Source of the DNA: Astrothelium macrocarpum
Lineage: Eukaryota > Ascomycota > Dothideomycetes > Trypetheliales > Trypetheliaceae
Length of the DNA: 64,000 nucleotides
Direction: 5' to 3'
NCBI GenBank assembly: GCA_021030915.1
Contig: JAGEMR010000019.1
Location: 248,001-312,000, forward strand
Shown: piece by piece, positions 1 to 10,580 of the stretch
Position numbering within the stretch: the stretch's first letter is position 1
Layout: the number at the start of each line of letters is the position of its first letter
Position numbers and translations under genes: made by a program
Notes under the pieces: model-generated
The model's input: only the letters and a program-made list of their open reading frames with translations
The model's database searches: none
Told to the model about the DNA's origin: nothing

Positions 1-1198
1 GGTTATTTTCCAGGGCTAAAGCATTTTCCTTGTATACTCTATAATAAAGATGTTATCATATCTCGGTCTCCATTCTTCAACAAGCACTAAATCTATTTCT
101 TGAGTTCCTCCAGTCAGAAGAATATCTTGGTAAAGGGTAGTTCTGATCAAATGAAAATCCCACTTTCATTTTGATTTGTGGCAGCACTAAAAAACTCAAT
201 TTGGATGATGGCTCAACCGCAAAACCGGTGTTGAATAAGCGGCTTCCCGCTATAGCCTTCTTTCATTTGGGAGATGCTACTCGAACTCAGGTGATGCAAG
301 CGCACCAACACTTCACAAAGCTATTGCTGTGGTTAGACAAGACCTTGGTCGGGCCCCTTTGTTATCGTGATAGGCACAGCACTAATCTCGAGATTGAAAA
401 CTGACTACTCTGTAGGATTAGAGCTGAAACGAGCACATGGTGGCTGCAGAATTTCAATGGACTGCTGCGAAATAGATGCGATGCATGCGCGATGCAGATA
501 CGACGAATGGCCGAAGTAGACCGAATCCGGCAATTGCCAGGGCACAGCGCATAATCAATTGCAAAGCACAGTGTTTTTCACAGGCACAACGAGGAGTGGG
601 ATGGGAGTAGCGGGTCGGGAACAAACAGCGGAATAGATAATGTAGGGCAAAGTAAGGCAAAACTCCGGCCTTCCGCCCAAAGCAGCGAGTCGTGGCTGAC
701 GACTAAACCCCAGAACAGGGCATCCCGCGTGCTCCATCTCGGCAGATCTGGCAGATGATTGGCGCAACAAGGGAAACCCTGAAGCAAACCGTCCATTCAT
801 GGCGAGAGCTGGAGACCCCGCGTGGAGCCGAGAAGCCCAGGCCAAGAAACTTCCAGCCGCGGTGGGGTTCATGGCTGCTCTTCAAATAACGCCTCGTGCG
901 CCCAGCGAAAAAGCAGTTGGCCCTCACGAGAGAGGACGAGGCTCAGAGCAGAGGTGAGCGCTAAAAAGCAATCATTCATCCACGGGACCATTGGGTATCG
1001 TCGGCATCAGCTCCACTTTATTCCCGCCAAATTTTCGGTGTATAATTCCTTTTGTGGGATAAAATCCACTTCATTCCTCAGTCCATTCGTACCTCTTACT
1101 CTTACTCTTACTCTTCACCTTTTCCTCCGCTCTCCTTCCCTTTTCCTCTCCCTCTTCCTCTCTTTCCCTTCCATCTCTCTTCACGCAATTCACTCAAA
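1..1198. other. Upstream region without a supported gene
   Basis: No open frame here has convincing coding character; the short frames overlap each other on both strands. The last ~110 bases (about 1085-1197) are strongly pyrimidine-rich on the plus strand, with three tandem copies of a TTACTC hexamer near 1099-1122. That is typical of the core promoter and 5' leader of a fungal gene and fits the transporter starting at 1199. Confidence 0.6.
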
Positions 1199-2932
1199 AT
1201 GGCCGACACCAAAGAAAATCTCGGCTACGCCGCCAGCGCGAACAGCTCTCCCCTCCGCAGCGACAATGCTCCTCAGGAAATGTCCATTGGCCGATACATC
1301 GCAACGCGCATCCCCACGCTCAAACCCCCCATGGCGCACGCCCCGAATCCATTCAAGCTGCTGGCCATGCTCAACACGCAGCAGTGGCTGTTCTTCTTGG
1401 TCGGCTTCCTGGGCTGGACGTGGGACGCGTTCGACTTCTTCACCGTCTCGCTGACGGTCGAGGACCTCGCCAAGACCTTCCACAAAACCAACGCTGACAT
1501 CACCTGGGGTATCACCCTCGTACTTATGCTTCGTTCTGTGGGATCCACCATTTTCGGGCTCGCTGCGGACCGCTACGGTCGTAAATGGCCGTTTGTTATC
1601 AATAATCTCCTCTTCATTGTGCTTGAGCTGGCCACTGGCTTCTGTAATAGTTATAAGAGCTTCCTGGGCGTGCGAGCACTGTTTGGTATTGCGATGGGTG
1701 GGCTGTATGGGAATGCAGCTGCCACGGCGCTGGAGGACTGTCCGCCGGCTGCGAGGGGTCTTATTAGTGGGATTTTGCAGCAGGGATATGCATTTGGTTA
1801 TTTACTGGCTACGGTCTTTGCGGTGAGTCGAACTCTCTTCGTTGTCTTCTTATCACTTGTCAGCTGTTTTTTATTTTCTGATTCTCTCTGAGCAATTTTT
1901 TTTAAGTTCTTTGCTTTTATTGAAAGCCTCAAGTATTAGCTCTTATTCTATCACAATACTGACATGAGGGATAGCGCGGTCTCGTCAACACCACCTCTCA
2001 TGGCTGGCGTCCCCTCTACTGGTTTGGCGCATGCCCCCCGGTTCTGCTCATAATCTTCCGACTCTGCCTACCCGAAACCAAAGCCTATCAAGAGCGTCAA
2101 GCTGTTCGCGAGGGCTCTGGCAACCTCGGCAAAACTTTCATCAGTGAAGGCAAAGTCGCCATTCGAAAACACTGGCTTCTTCTCATCTACATGGTCTTAC
2201 TCATGGCTGGATTCAATTTCGCTTCACATGGATCCCAGGACCTTTACCCGACCATGCTCGAGAATCAGTATGGATTCTCTGCCAACGCCGTCACAGTCAC
2301 ACAGGTCGTCGCGAATCTGGGTGCAATGGCTGGTGGTACTATTATTGGATATTCCTCTCAGATCTTTGGTCGTCGCTTCTCGATCATCTTCATTTGCGTG
2401 ATTGGCGGTGCGCTATTATACCCATATTGTTTCACTAGCGACACCAAGGTCATTGCTCCCGCATTCTTTGAACAATTCTGTGTCCAAGGCGCATGGGGAG
2501 TCATTCCCATTCATCTGATGGAACTCAGTCCGGGGAGCTTCAGAACATTTGTCGTAGGCACAAGCTATCAGCTAGGAAACTTGGCGAGTAGTGCCAGTAG
2601 CACGATTGAAGCCACAATTGGCGAACGGTATCCTTTACCGCCAAAGGGCTCGACGCAAAGATATGCGTACGGCAAGGTTATTTGCATCTTCATGGGTGAA
2701 TCTTGACCACTACGAATCCTCTCTCTTCTTTGATGCTAATCTCATCGCAGGTTGTGTTTATGCATACATGATTATATTGACACTTATCGGTCCGGAATAT
2801 CGCGGACGTCGTATGGAGGTCGCGTACGACAATGATATGGAAGAGGCTGCTGGCCACGACGCGCTTGATCTTGTGAAGCATGCGAATGATACCGAGCAAC
2901 GGAACAATTCAGATGAGATAGAAAAAGCGTGA
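1199..2932 (+). CDS. JEN-family monocarboxylate/dicarboxylate permease (MFS)
   Basis: Plasma-membrane proton symporter of the JEN group, which takes up lactate, pyruvate or succinate-type acids. Three exons: 1199-1822, 1975-2695 and 2751-2932, with GT-AG introns of 152 and 55 nt, giving 508 residues. The start is the ATG at 1199, after a CT-rich leader. The sequence shows MFS-type hydrophobic segments, the cytoplasmic loop motif GLAADRYGRKWP, and at about residue 289 the motif NFASHGSQDLYPT, which matches the JEN signature N-x2-[ST]-H-x-[ST]-Q-D-x3-T. The N-terminal ~60 residues are hydrophilic and the C-terminus is a charged cytoplasmic tail. JEN genes are usually repressed by glucose; I see no site proving that here. 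Substrate preference within the family cannot be read from sequence alone. Confidence 0.93.
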
Positions 2933-3497
2933 TAGTGTAGGTAGTAATATGACATCGCAATTTCTGACCTTTGACCAATCAGACCTTCCTTGCAAGAGCA
3001 CGCTCATACATTTACTGGGAACTGGATTGAAGAAGCTTGAAAGATACGAGGAAAGACAAAATGCAGAGCTAAAATCGCGAGCTTCCGTCCAAACGCATCC
3101 AATCGAGCTTGCAAATGCTGGAATTTTTTCCGTCGTTTGCGGTTACCTCAGTCATCGCAAGCGCCAGAACTCTGTCGGTCAGGAGTATATAGATGGAGCA
3201 AGCCATCTCTTTAATTCTTGCCTAGAGATCTGATTTGCGCGGAGAAATCGTTTCTGGGCTTGATCTTGGACGGGACCATGATTTGCGGAATCCGAGCTAA
3301 ATTTTAGTAAGACTGAGTAAGACCGCGCCTCTGCGGCGCGGAAAAAGGGTCACCATTACCTACCATAAAAGCTCGTATCGTAAGCTGCCTTGTTCTTTCA
3401 GTGGAAATCGATTAAGCTGTTTCATTTATTTAGTGACTTCATTCGACGGCAACATTCATCTGTTGTCTCGTATAGAATCTAAGATCCGCAACTCGAA
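2933..3497. other. Intergenic region
   Basis: Spacer between the 3' end of the permease and the adenylation-domain gene. The short plus-strand frames in it have no recognisable motif. It presumably holds the terminator of the former and the promoter of the latter; nothing specific could be identified. Confidence 0.5.
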
Positions 3498-5160
3498 ATG
3501 GCTGATTCCAATCCTAAACGAGGCCAGAGGCTTTTACCGAAACTTATTGACCAGCTCGCCCTTAGCGAGCCTTCACGAATCTTCTGTTCATATGTTCCGC
3601 CTTCTGATGCGAATGAGGGTTTTCAGGATGTCACAATTGAGCAGCTTGCTTGTGCCATCAACCGATGTGCTTGGTGGATAGAAGCAGAGCTCGGTCGTAG
3701 CGATCATTTCAAGACTCTTACGTATTTGGGTCCTCACGACATTCGATACATGATTCTGACTGTTGCCGCAGTCAAGACTGGACACAAAGTGAAGCTAGCT
3801 ACAGCACTTGCAAAATGACTAATGTACTGATGGGGAATAGATGCTCCTCTGCAACCCGATGAACTCATTAGAAAGTCATCTCAAGTTACTGGGTGACACT
3901 GAATGTGATGTGATACTGACGCCAGAGAATCAATTGCCGGTCGTTGATGAGCTCCTTGAGAGAAGGCCTTTGCGGAACTTGACAGTATCTAGTTTGAGCA
4001 CTTTGCTAGACAGTCGAAACGTTCCAGTATATCCGTACAGCAAAAGCTACTCCGAAGCTCGTTACGAACCATACGTGGTGCTACATAGCTCGGGATCAAC
4101 AGGCTTACCCAAGCCCATCATTTTGAACCATGGTACACTTACACTTCACGATCTCTTCCTCGAGATACCCAATCAGGGTGGCAAGCCTATTATATACTCT
4201 CGTTTCGTTGGCAAAAGGGTGTTCTTGGGTTTTCCTCTTTATCATAGTGGTGCGACATGCTTCCTGGCATTTTCTATCTATTCAGGGACCATACCAATAG
4301 TTCCGTCTTCTTTCCCACCATCCGTCGATGTGGTCAACAAAGCCCATGTTGACACAGACTGTGCGGCGAGCTTCACTGTCCCAATGGTCCTTGTCGATAC
4401 TTGTAAAAATGCACAATATCTCGAAAATATGAAACATCTTCAATATGTGGTTTATGGAGGTGCACCTCTCCCAAAAGAGCTGGGTGATAAGCTCAAAGAT
4501 TATGTCCATCTCTCTCTGGCATTCGGAGCTACAGAAACTGGAATGTGGCCTTTGGAATGTTTGGAATCCGAGCACTGGCAGTATTCGAGCTTTAGTCCTT
4601 TTATGGGTTACAAGCTTGAGCCCTACTCCAAAGATCTATTTCAATTGATCTTTGTGCGGCAAGATGACTTACAAGACTTCCAAGGTGCATTCGCAACCTT
4701 CCCAGAGCTTGCAGAGTATTCAGCCAAAGACTTATTCTCCAAACATCCAACGAAGGAAGGCCTCTGGCTTTACGAAGGCTGAGCAGACGACATCATCGTC
4801 CTTTCGGGGGGCATGAACATTCACCCTGGCAATATCGAAGGAATCACGAATGCGCATCCAGCAGTGAAGTCGGCAATACTTTGCGGGCGCGCGAGACCCA
4901 GAGCTGTACTCCTTGTGGAAGCCTTCGCGCCTCCACAGACGTCGGAAGAGAGATTAGCAACCTTCCAAAACATATGGCCGTCGATTGAGCGAGCAAACTT
5001 GCTCCTTCATGACTATGGACAGATTACGAAGGATCGCGTACTTTTTACATCGTCTCGCAAACCAATGCTGAGGACGGGAAAGGGATCAGTGCGGCGCATG
5101 GCAACGGAAGATCTCTACAAGGCGGAGCTTGATGGCCTTTTCAGTATCGGAAGTCTTTGA
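3498..5160 (+). pseudogene. NRPS-like/acyl-adenylating enzyme, broken by an in-frame TGA
   Basis: ANL-superfamily adenylation domain, which activates a carboxylic acid as the acyl-AMP. Exon 1 is 3498-3788; a 52-nt GT-AG intron (3789-3840) joins it in phase to the second exon from 3841. The P-loop-like motif HSSGSTGLPKP lies near residue 177 and the A5 motif AFGATETG near residue 324. A TGA at 4780-4782 (codon 411) sits exactly where the family has the Arg of the A8 region: the following frame resumes with ADDIIVLSGGMNIHPGNIE and stays open to 5160. An Arg CGA to TGA change would explain it. Reading past the stop gives about 536 residues ending soon after the adenylation core; no carrier or reductase domain follows, unlike the aminoadipate-reductase-like enzymes it resembles. 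The first 410 residues could still be made, but they lack the C-terminal subdomain needed for catalysis. Confidence 0.82.
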
Positions 5161-5308
5161 GCATTTACACTCCTCAGGTCCGCAAAGATACGATCATATT
5201 ACAGAGTGCTCTCTGACCAATTGCTGATGCTAGAAGCTTACAGAAACATTCTCCAATCCATTTGACTATACGGCTACAGAACCTAAGTAACCGTGAAACC
5301 CTCTACGA

Positions 5309-6640
5309 TCAATCATCGTCTTCCTCATCTTCCTCATCTTCCTCGATATGCTTATCTCGATAACTGAGCTGATACCTTATCGTTGTAGCTATCCTACCCT
5401 CCTCTTCAGGCGACTTCATGTCGGGAAAATCCGCAAGACCCTCAATTTCTGCAGTATTTTTCCATGTTTCCCCAAATTCACATGCTAAAGCATTCACCAT
5501 ACTTTTGCGCGCCCATTTGCCTGGTGTTGCCCAAACTTCACCCGAAAACACTTTGGCTCGGTCGTTTTCCCAACCGGGTACATCATATCGTCGTCGTCGA
5601 AACAAGGTGAGCATTGTGTGCACGTACAAAAAGCGTTTTGAGGGCCTCGCAGCTGTTTTGAACTTTAAAGGCCGTCTGTCGATGCCGGCCCAGGGCTGGA
5701 AACCAAGTGGGCGGCATCCTAATTCATCGTCGAAAAGATCTGGAGCCAAAAGAATGCTAATGAATTCGTTATCGTTTTCTGGGTCTGGTATGATCACCAT
5801 TCGTCCGTCATCGAAAGCCTCTTCTAGATCCTTATGTAGAAGAAGTCCATTTCTTTCGGACCAGATCAGATCACATCCATCCGCTGGGTTTTTCACTCCA
5901 AAGAGGTATGCCGCGTTTTCTTCACCAATTCCAGCCGGCACAATGTGAGCTGCTTTGATCATACATGGATCAAATACCTGACAAGAAACAGGGCACCAAA
6001 CCCCGTTCTTTTGCTCCGTCACAAGATGTCGAAGTGTAGAGTCGTTGTAGACTTTCATGAGTCTGTTTCGAAATAAAGTTTGGTCTGCGGTGGATCTACC
6101 TTTGGTCTTGAAGCTGGCTCCCGAAGGTTCCTTAAGGTTTTGCGTGATGGCCATTCCATATGCTTCTCCGATTTTGAGATGACTTGCTTGGCCAAATACT
6201 CTATATTTGACATGCTGTCGGTCGGAGGCCAGTATTGCTCTTTCTTTCAATATGCTCCTATCACTCTGATCCATTTCTTTCAATGCTCTTGCAAGCCTTT
6301 TTCTTTCCGCGCCTCGTGGCAATGTCTCGTAAACTTGGTGGACAGCCTCACGGGCCTTTTTCATGTGAGACTCAATATCCTCAACCAACTGAAATCTCTG
6401 ATCAACCCAAGCACTGGTTTTCCTCACTTCATTGCCAACGGGTTCATCTGAAGATCTGGAAATTTGACAGATCCGTGCTCGGAGCTTTGAAGACTCATTG
6501 TCGATGTTTGGATCCAGTTGTCGGATTGGCGTCGGAGTTTCGAAGTATTGTAATGCGTTGTCGAAAGACGAGGTTAAACTCCGTCTTTTCATCGCACGTT
6601 GTGCTTCATGCTTGGTCTGTCTCTGCGGTGAAGTAGGCAT
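5309..6640 (-). CDS. HNH-endonuclease-domain protein
   Basis: Single-exon gene of 443 residues with an ATG at 6640-6638. Residues about 206-285 form a fungal HNH_2-type nuclease domain: after a Cys pair (WCPVSC) come the AHIVPAG motif (His232), the NGLLLHKDLEEAFDDGR block (Asn264, His269) and a beta strand. The usual HNH order His...Asn...His is therefore present. The N-terminal half is charged and helical. The C-terminus ends in a run of Asp/Glu encoded by a CTT/CAT-type repeat near 5312-5345. Such proteins are common, uncharacterised and variable among ascomycetes; DNA cleavage is inferred from the motif only. It is divergent from the HET-like gene at 7295 across a 650-bp shared upstream region. 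Confidence 0.85.
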   Translation of the reverse strand: MPTSPQRQTKHEAQRAMKRRSLTSSFDNALQYFETPTPIRQLDPNIDNESSKLRARICQISRSSDEPVGNEVRKTSAWVDQRFQLVEDIESHMKKAREAVHQVYETLPRGAERKRLARALKEMDQSDRSILKERAILASDRQHVKYRVFGQASHLKIGEAYGMAITQNLKEPSGASFKTKGRSTADQTLFRNRLMKVYNDSTLRHLVTEQKNGVWCPVSCQVFDPCMIKAAHIVPAGIGEENAAYLFGVKNPADGCDLIWSERNGLLLHKDLEEAFDDGRMVIIPDPENDNEFISILLAPDLFDDELGCRPLGFQPWAGIDRRPLKFKTAARPSKRFLYVHTMLTLFRRRRYDVPGWENDRAKVFSGEVWATPGKWARKSMVNALACEFGETWKNTAEIEGLADFPDMKSPEEEGRIATTIRYQLSYRDKHIEEDEEDEEDDD

Positions 6641-7294
6641 TGTATGAGCGTTGTGTTGCAGTCTCGAGCGTTGAGAATGAGAAGTGTGGAGGTGCAGGAA
6701 ACGTTTGGAGCGGTCGATCCACGAGACTAGTGACTAATGAGAAGTGGAGTGACTAATGAAAAGTGGGGCGACGTTGTGGCAGAGATGAATATAGAAGGAA
6801 CAAAGTGAGCTCATCGATTGTAAAGGTAGGAAGCTAAGTGCCACGGCAGGAGCAGAAGTGGCTTATATATGCTGTGATCCAATGTGGTAATAAGTACCAA
6901 GGATCTCTAAAAATAGCTTCCCAGTTTAACAAAGAAAAGAGAAAAGACGGAAAGAGAAGAGAAATAATTCGTGTAGGCAAAACCGTAACACACGTACCGT
7001 AAATGGTATCAAAACCTAACCCAAACGAGAACATTTTTCCACAAGCGGTAAATCCTGGTCCCTGCGGTGCGTCTTGCTTAATAATCAGCCCAATTCAACA
7101 TCAGGGGTTGTAGTAAGAAATGTCATTGCATCAGATTTTGGTGGAAGCGGCCGTTACCGCATATGTCTGGTGTGGTCAAATGCACGGGCCCACCCCCTGA
7201 GTTCACCTTCCTTCGACTCTCAACGTCTTTCAACTCTATCATAACCCCCTCCTTAAATAAAATCCCTGCAAAGTATCTACAGTTGATTCTTCAC
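6641..7294. promoter_or_regulatory. Shared divergent upstream region of the HNH and HET-like genes
   Basis: This interval separates two divergently transcribed genes and must hold both promoters. It contains an imperfect tandem duplication of 19 bp (6730-6748 and 6749-6767, unit beginning gtgactaatga). An AT-rich TTAAATAAA stretch at about 7252-7260 lies 35-45 bases before the preferred start of the downstream gene. The frame of that gene opens earlier with an ATG at 7163, but the stretch from 7163 to 7294 looks like leader sequence. Confidence 0.45.
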
Positions 7295-9892
7295 ATGGAA
7301 GAAAATGCATTCTGTCCGCAAAGCCATGCTCCTATTTCCTATGATCGCGTCCTCCAGATCGTCCAAAAAGCAGCTCAGCCTAGCCAGCAGGAAATTACAG
7401 GACTATTTGAGGAATTTTCATGCGAAGACAGAGGTTTTGAGAAGGATCTCAGCTCCCGCATACAATATTTCGCAAAAGCAAACGCTTCTGACAAGCTAGC
7501 CGATAGAAGATTCAACATGTGTCGCATGTTACTTGATGCTGTCAGCAAACCCGAAGATCATCTTGCGAGGCTTGACGATACACTTGGACAGATGGTTGAA
7601 TTTAAGATCACTCATTCATTACTGAGAGACAGCGAATCAGCTCAGAGAGCGTGTGATGTTCTCGAGAAATTACCTGTAGACGATGGAGGATACCGCGAAG
7701 CCTACGATGGACAAACATGCGCAAACTTGGCGCCAGACTACTTTATAAGCGGGCGTTCCCCTCTAATGCCGGACGCTTTAAAGGTTAGTAAATACTTACC
7801 AGCTCCTTTGATCCAGCTTGCAGTTCTTGTGACACTTCCTATCTCCGATCGGCAGAATTGGCATGGGCAGGCTACGCTATCTTTCGTCAACAAAATAGCA
7901 GAGTATCTTGAAGTCGCTCTATTCATGAAGCCTGAGCCGGACTTTGGCGCATCTCATTTGCTGATAATCCGCTCTTGCTTGTGGACATTGTGGCACCGAA
8001 GCTTGTCGTTGCATCGATATTACGTCCTAAGGGTACATCTGCAGTTCGGCTTCACCTATTCAGCTCATCGAGCTTTGAGATTAAAAGGCCAGAAAATGCA
8101 TGACGCCGTCTGTGAACAGCGCCGACGTGTGGGGTCAACGATTCATGAGGCTTCGTCTGTGTCTGGATCGGCGTGTTCGTTGGCGTATGACTTTCTTCGA
8201 TCAGATCCGCGACTAGTAGGTGCAGATTTCACAGCTTTACATCTTCGTTTCAAGGAAGCGCTTCATAGTAGATGTCAACATTCTAATCGACGAAATAACA
8301 TGAGCACGCTAGAACAATCCACACAGGCTGAAGTCTCGAGTATTGGAAACGACACTATTCACGCTAAAACATGTTCGGGCAACTGTCGAAGATTAATTTG
8401 GGACGAGTCCTCATATTTTGCGGTTTCAGGAGCCCCAGCCGTTAGTCTTGAGCCCGTTCTGCAAGATCGCCTCCAATACCGCAAGTCTTCTATAAGGACA
8501 ATGTCAATCTCACATACATGGTTTGACGTCGAAGGCGATAGCCTGGATAACATTCCAAAAGCACCAGGCGTAAATACATGTCTGCATAATAAATATTGCG
8601 AGTTGTCTCACAAGATGGGCTACGATTCGTATTGGCTTCATACTGCATGTGTTCCAATTGAGCAAACACCGCGCCAAAAAGCCTTGGCATTCGTCAATAC
8701 AGCCTTTGAAGGCAGCGGATGCACAATCATCTGTGATCATGAAATTATGAGCTTGAAGGCACCTACATTGAACATGTCCGAAATTGCCTCTTTGGAAGGG
8801 TTGCTCGCGACCTTCCTCTTATGCGACTGGCATCTGGGATCCCGGGCGCTTCTCGAAGGATTCAAAGGATCTAAGAATCTGCAATTGCTTTGTCAAAATG
8901 ATGAACTAGTATCACTTCACGACATGGTTAGATTCATCCACGTAAAGGGGAGCGTCGAGCTATCAAACTTGTTCTTATCGTTCTACTATCTTCTAAAGCC
9001 AAATGAGGTCCATGGTTTGTCGAGCATCATAACGAGTTTCTGTGGCGATCCGCCCATCATACTTTTCAACAACCGCGAGACTCGTGCCATGGCTATTGAA
9101 GAGGCTGGCCACCTTCTCAGCTGTTGCCGTGTCAGGAGTGAAGAAGATCAGATGTTCGTTTGGTGCCTGCTGATTGGTATCCCCCCAACAAGCAATGCAT
9201 CACAATTCTGGTCTTATATTAAAGAAATTCCTATGGGGTACCTCGTATCTTCCATGCCTCGTATCGCAGGTCTTCCAAATCTGAGTTGGGCTCCCGTTGG
9301 TCCCGGCCGGGTCTCTAACGAGAAGCGCGATTCTATTTACCAGAGCCAGAGATCTTTTCGGCACGTAGAGCAAACCATGAAAAGCCAACACAGCCCGGCC
9401 GGTCCAAATGGCGAGACTATAAATGGATATCTGAGTGGCAAGTGGCATTTCTGCAGTCTCGATGATGTGCCCATAGGCAGAGCCGTACGATCCGCTGCCG
9501 TGCACGTTCGGGAAGTGCTGAAGATAGCCAAACGTTCTCGGCATGAGTTTTCGGTACTTGAATCAAGGGTGTTTGCAAGACTTGCCAACAAGTTCCAATC
9601 TATATGGCTTCTACTCCAAGTGCCGGCCAGTTGTCGTCGGAAACTGCTTGAGTTATTAGTCAAATATGATGGACAATCGCAAAGTGTTGCGCTTATCTAT
9701 CCGGAAAAAGTTGGCCACTGTCCAGAGGATGCAATTGAATCTTTTGAGATGAGGGAGAGTCTTACTTTGGCAGTGATTGCGTCCAACGAAAGCGATCAGG
9801 AATACGCTAATTGGAGATGGTTAGGAGTAATCGAATGGGATAAGGAGACTCCACTTCCGCCTTTCCAAACAAGACTCGTGTTTCTCCGGTGA
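7295..9892 (+). CDS. HET-domain-like protein, diverged copy (tandem paralogue 1)
   Basis: Single exon; 865 residues from the preferred ATG at 7295 (an in-frame ATG at 7163 would add 44 residues that read like leader). Residues 1-~375 are a helical N-terminal region of unknown function. After a Cys-containing motif CRRLIWDESSYF comes a HET-like core: MSISHTWF near residue 402, YWLHTACVP near 445, and CDWHLGSRALLEG near 509. Compared with its tandem neighbour at 10581 (AISHVW, YWIDTVCIP, CDWNVRAWTLLE), this copy has replaced the conserved Asp of the W-[IL]-D-x2-C-I motif by His and lost the Trp of the WTLxE motif. HET domains trigger incompatibility cell death in fungi; whether this altered copy still does is unknown. 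The reading frame is intact over 2.6 kb, so it is probably maintained. Confidence 0.75.
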   Translation: MEENAFCPQSHAPISYDRVLQIVQKAAQPSQQEITGLFEEFSCEDRGFEKDLSSRIQYFAKANASDKLADRRFNMCRMLLDAVSKPEDHLARLDDTLGQMVEFKITHSLLRDSESAQRACDVLEKLPVDDGGYREAYDGQTCANLAPDYFISGRSPLMPDALKVSKYLPAPLIQLAVLVTLPISDRQNWHGQATLSFVNKIAEYLEVALFMKPEPDFGASHLLIIRSCLWTLWHRSLSLHRYYVLRVHLQFGFTYSAHRALRLKGQKMHDAVCEQRRRVGSTIHEASSVSGSACSLAYDFLRSDPRLVGADFTALHLRFKEALHSRCQHSNRRNNMSTLEQSTQAEVSSIGNDTIHAKTCSGNCRRLIWDESSYFAVSGAPAVSLEPVLQDRLQYRKSSIRTMSISHTWFDVEGDSLDNIPKAPGVNTCLHNKYCELSHKMGYDSYWLHTACVPIEQTPRQKALAFVNTAFEGSGCTIICDHEIMSLKAPTLNMSEIASLEGLLATFLLCDWHLGSRALLEGFKGSKNLQLLCQNDELVSLHDMVRFIHVKGSVELSNLFLSFYYLLKPNEVHGLSSIITSFCGDPPIILFNNRETRAMAIEEAGHLLSCCRVRSEEDQMFVWCLLIGIPPTSNASQFWSYIKEIPMGYLVSSMPRIAGLPNLSWAPVGPGRVSNEKRDSIYQSQRSFRHVEQTMKSQHSPAGPNGETINGYLSGKWHFCSLDDVPIGRAVRSAAVHVREVLKIAKRSRHEFSVLESRVFARLANKFQSIWLLLQVPASCRRKLLELLVKYDGQSQSVALIYPEKVGHCPEDAIESFEMRESLTLAVIASNESDQEYANWRWLGVIEWDKETPLPPFQTRLVFLR

Positions 9893-10580
9893 TGTCATTC
9901 TCCACAACGGCTGATTGTCGCATCCTCTAAAGCAACCCATAATATTAGTGTTAAAGTAGATTGTATTCTCATGAAGAAGTTATTAAAGTCTGAGCTCCTC
10001 AGAGAGGGACGAGAGGACTATGTATATAACAAGCTAGTACCAAACGGGTAATGGCTACCACAGCAGAGCAGCTTTTTTCAACAATTAGAAGCTGTTCATG
10101 AGTAAAAGTTAATTTAAGGCCACCAGTCCTGGATCTCTGCAATCCACCTTGGATTCTATTCGGTAGTTCGCACACGCTGGACATTTGCTGAAAGACTCTT
10201 AAACACTTTCTTCTGAAAATATATCCACCAAAGGTATCCTCTGCAAGTGCAGTAGCGCTCGCTGCCGTCTAGTCTTTTCGATTACTGGCTTGTAGAATAG
10301 CTTACAAATGATTCTATAGATAGCTAGAACCTATAAAGAATATTGCGCATTCTCAAGGCATAAAATTGTAGTAGTTCAAGAAGTCAGGTATCTGTAATTT
10401 CCTAAATTTGGAAGCTTTGGCGGAGATGGTAGATCCCGAACCAAACAGCCTTGGAAGGATAACCTCAGCCTCCAGCCTTCCAAGATTTGAGATGCGATAG
10501 AAGTCTGAACTTCACGATACAACTGACCTGCAAGAGGCTCATCTTCTTATTTAAACCGGCACATAACTCAGCAATCTTAT
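9893..10580. other. Intergenic region between the HET-like paralogues
   Basis: No supported gene. A TATTTAAA element at about 10548-10555 lies 25-33 bases upstream of the next start codon and is the likely TATA-type element of the second paralogue. Confidence 0.45.

Noticed and set aside
822..1454. 210-codon plus-strand frame
   Set aside because: Overlaps the permease start in another frame; low-complexity Ser/Leu translation of the CT-rich leader.
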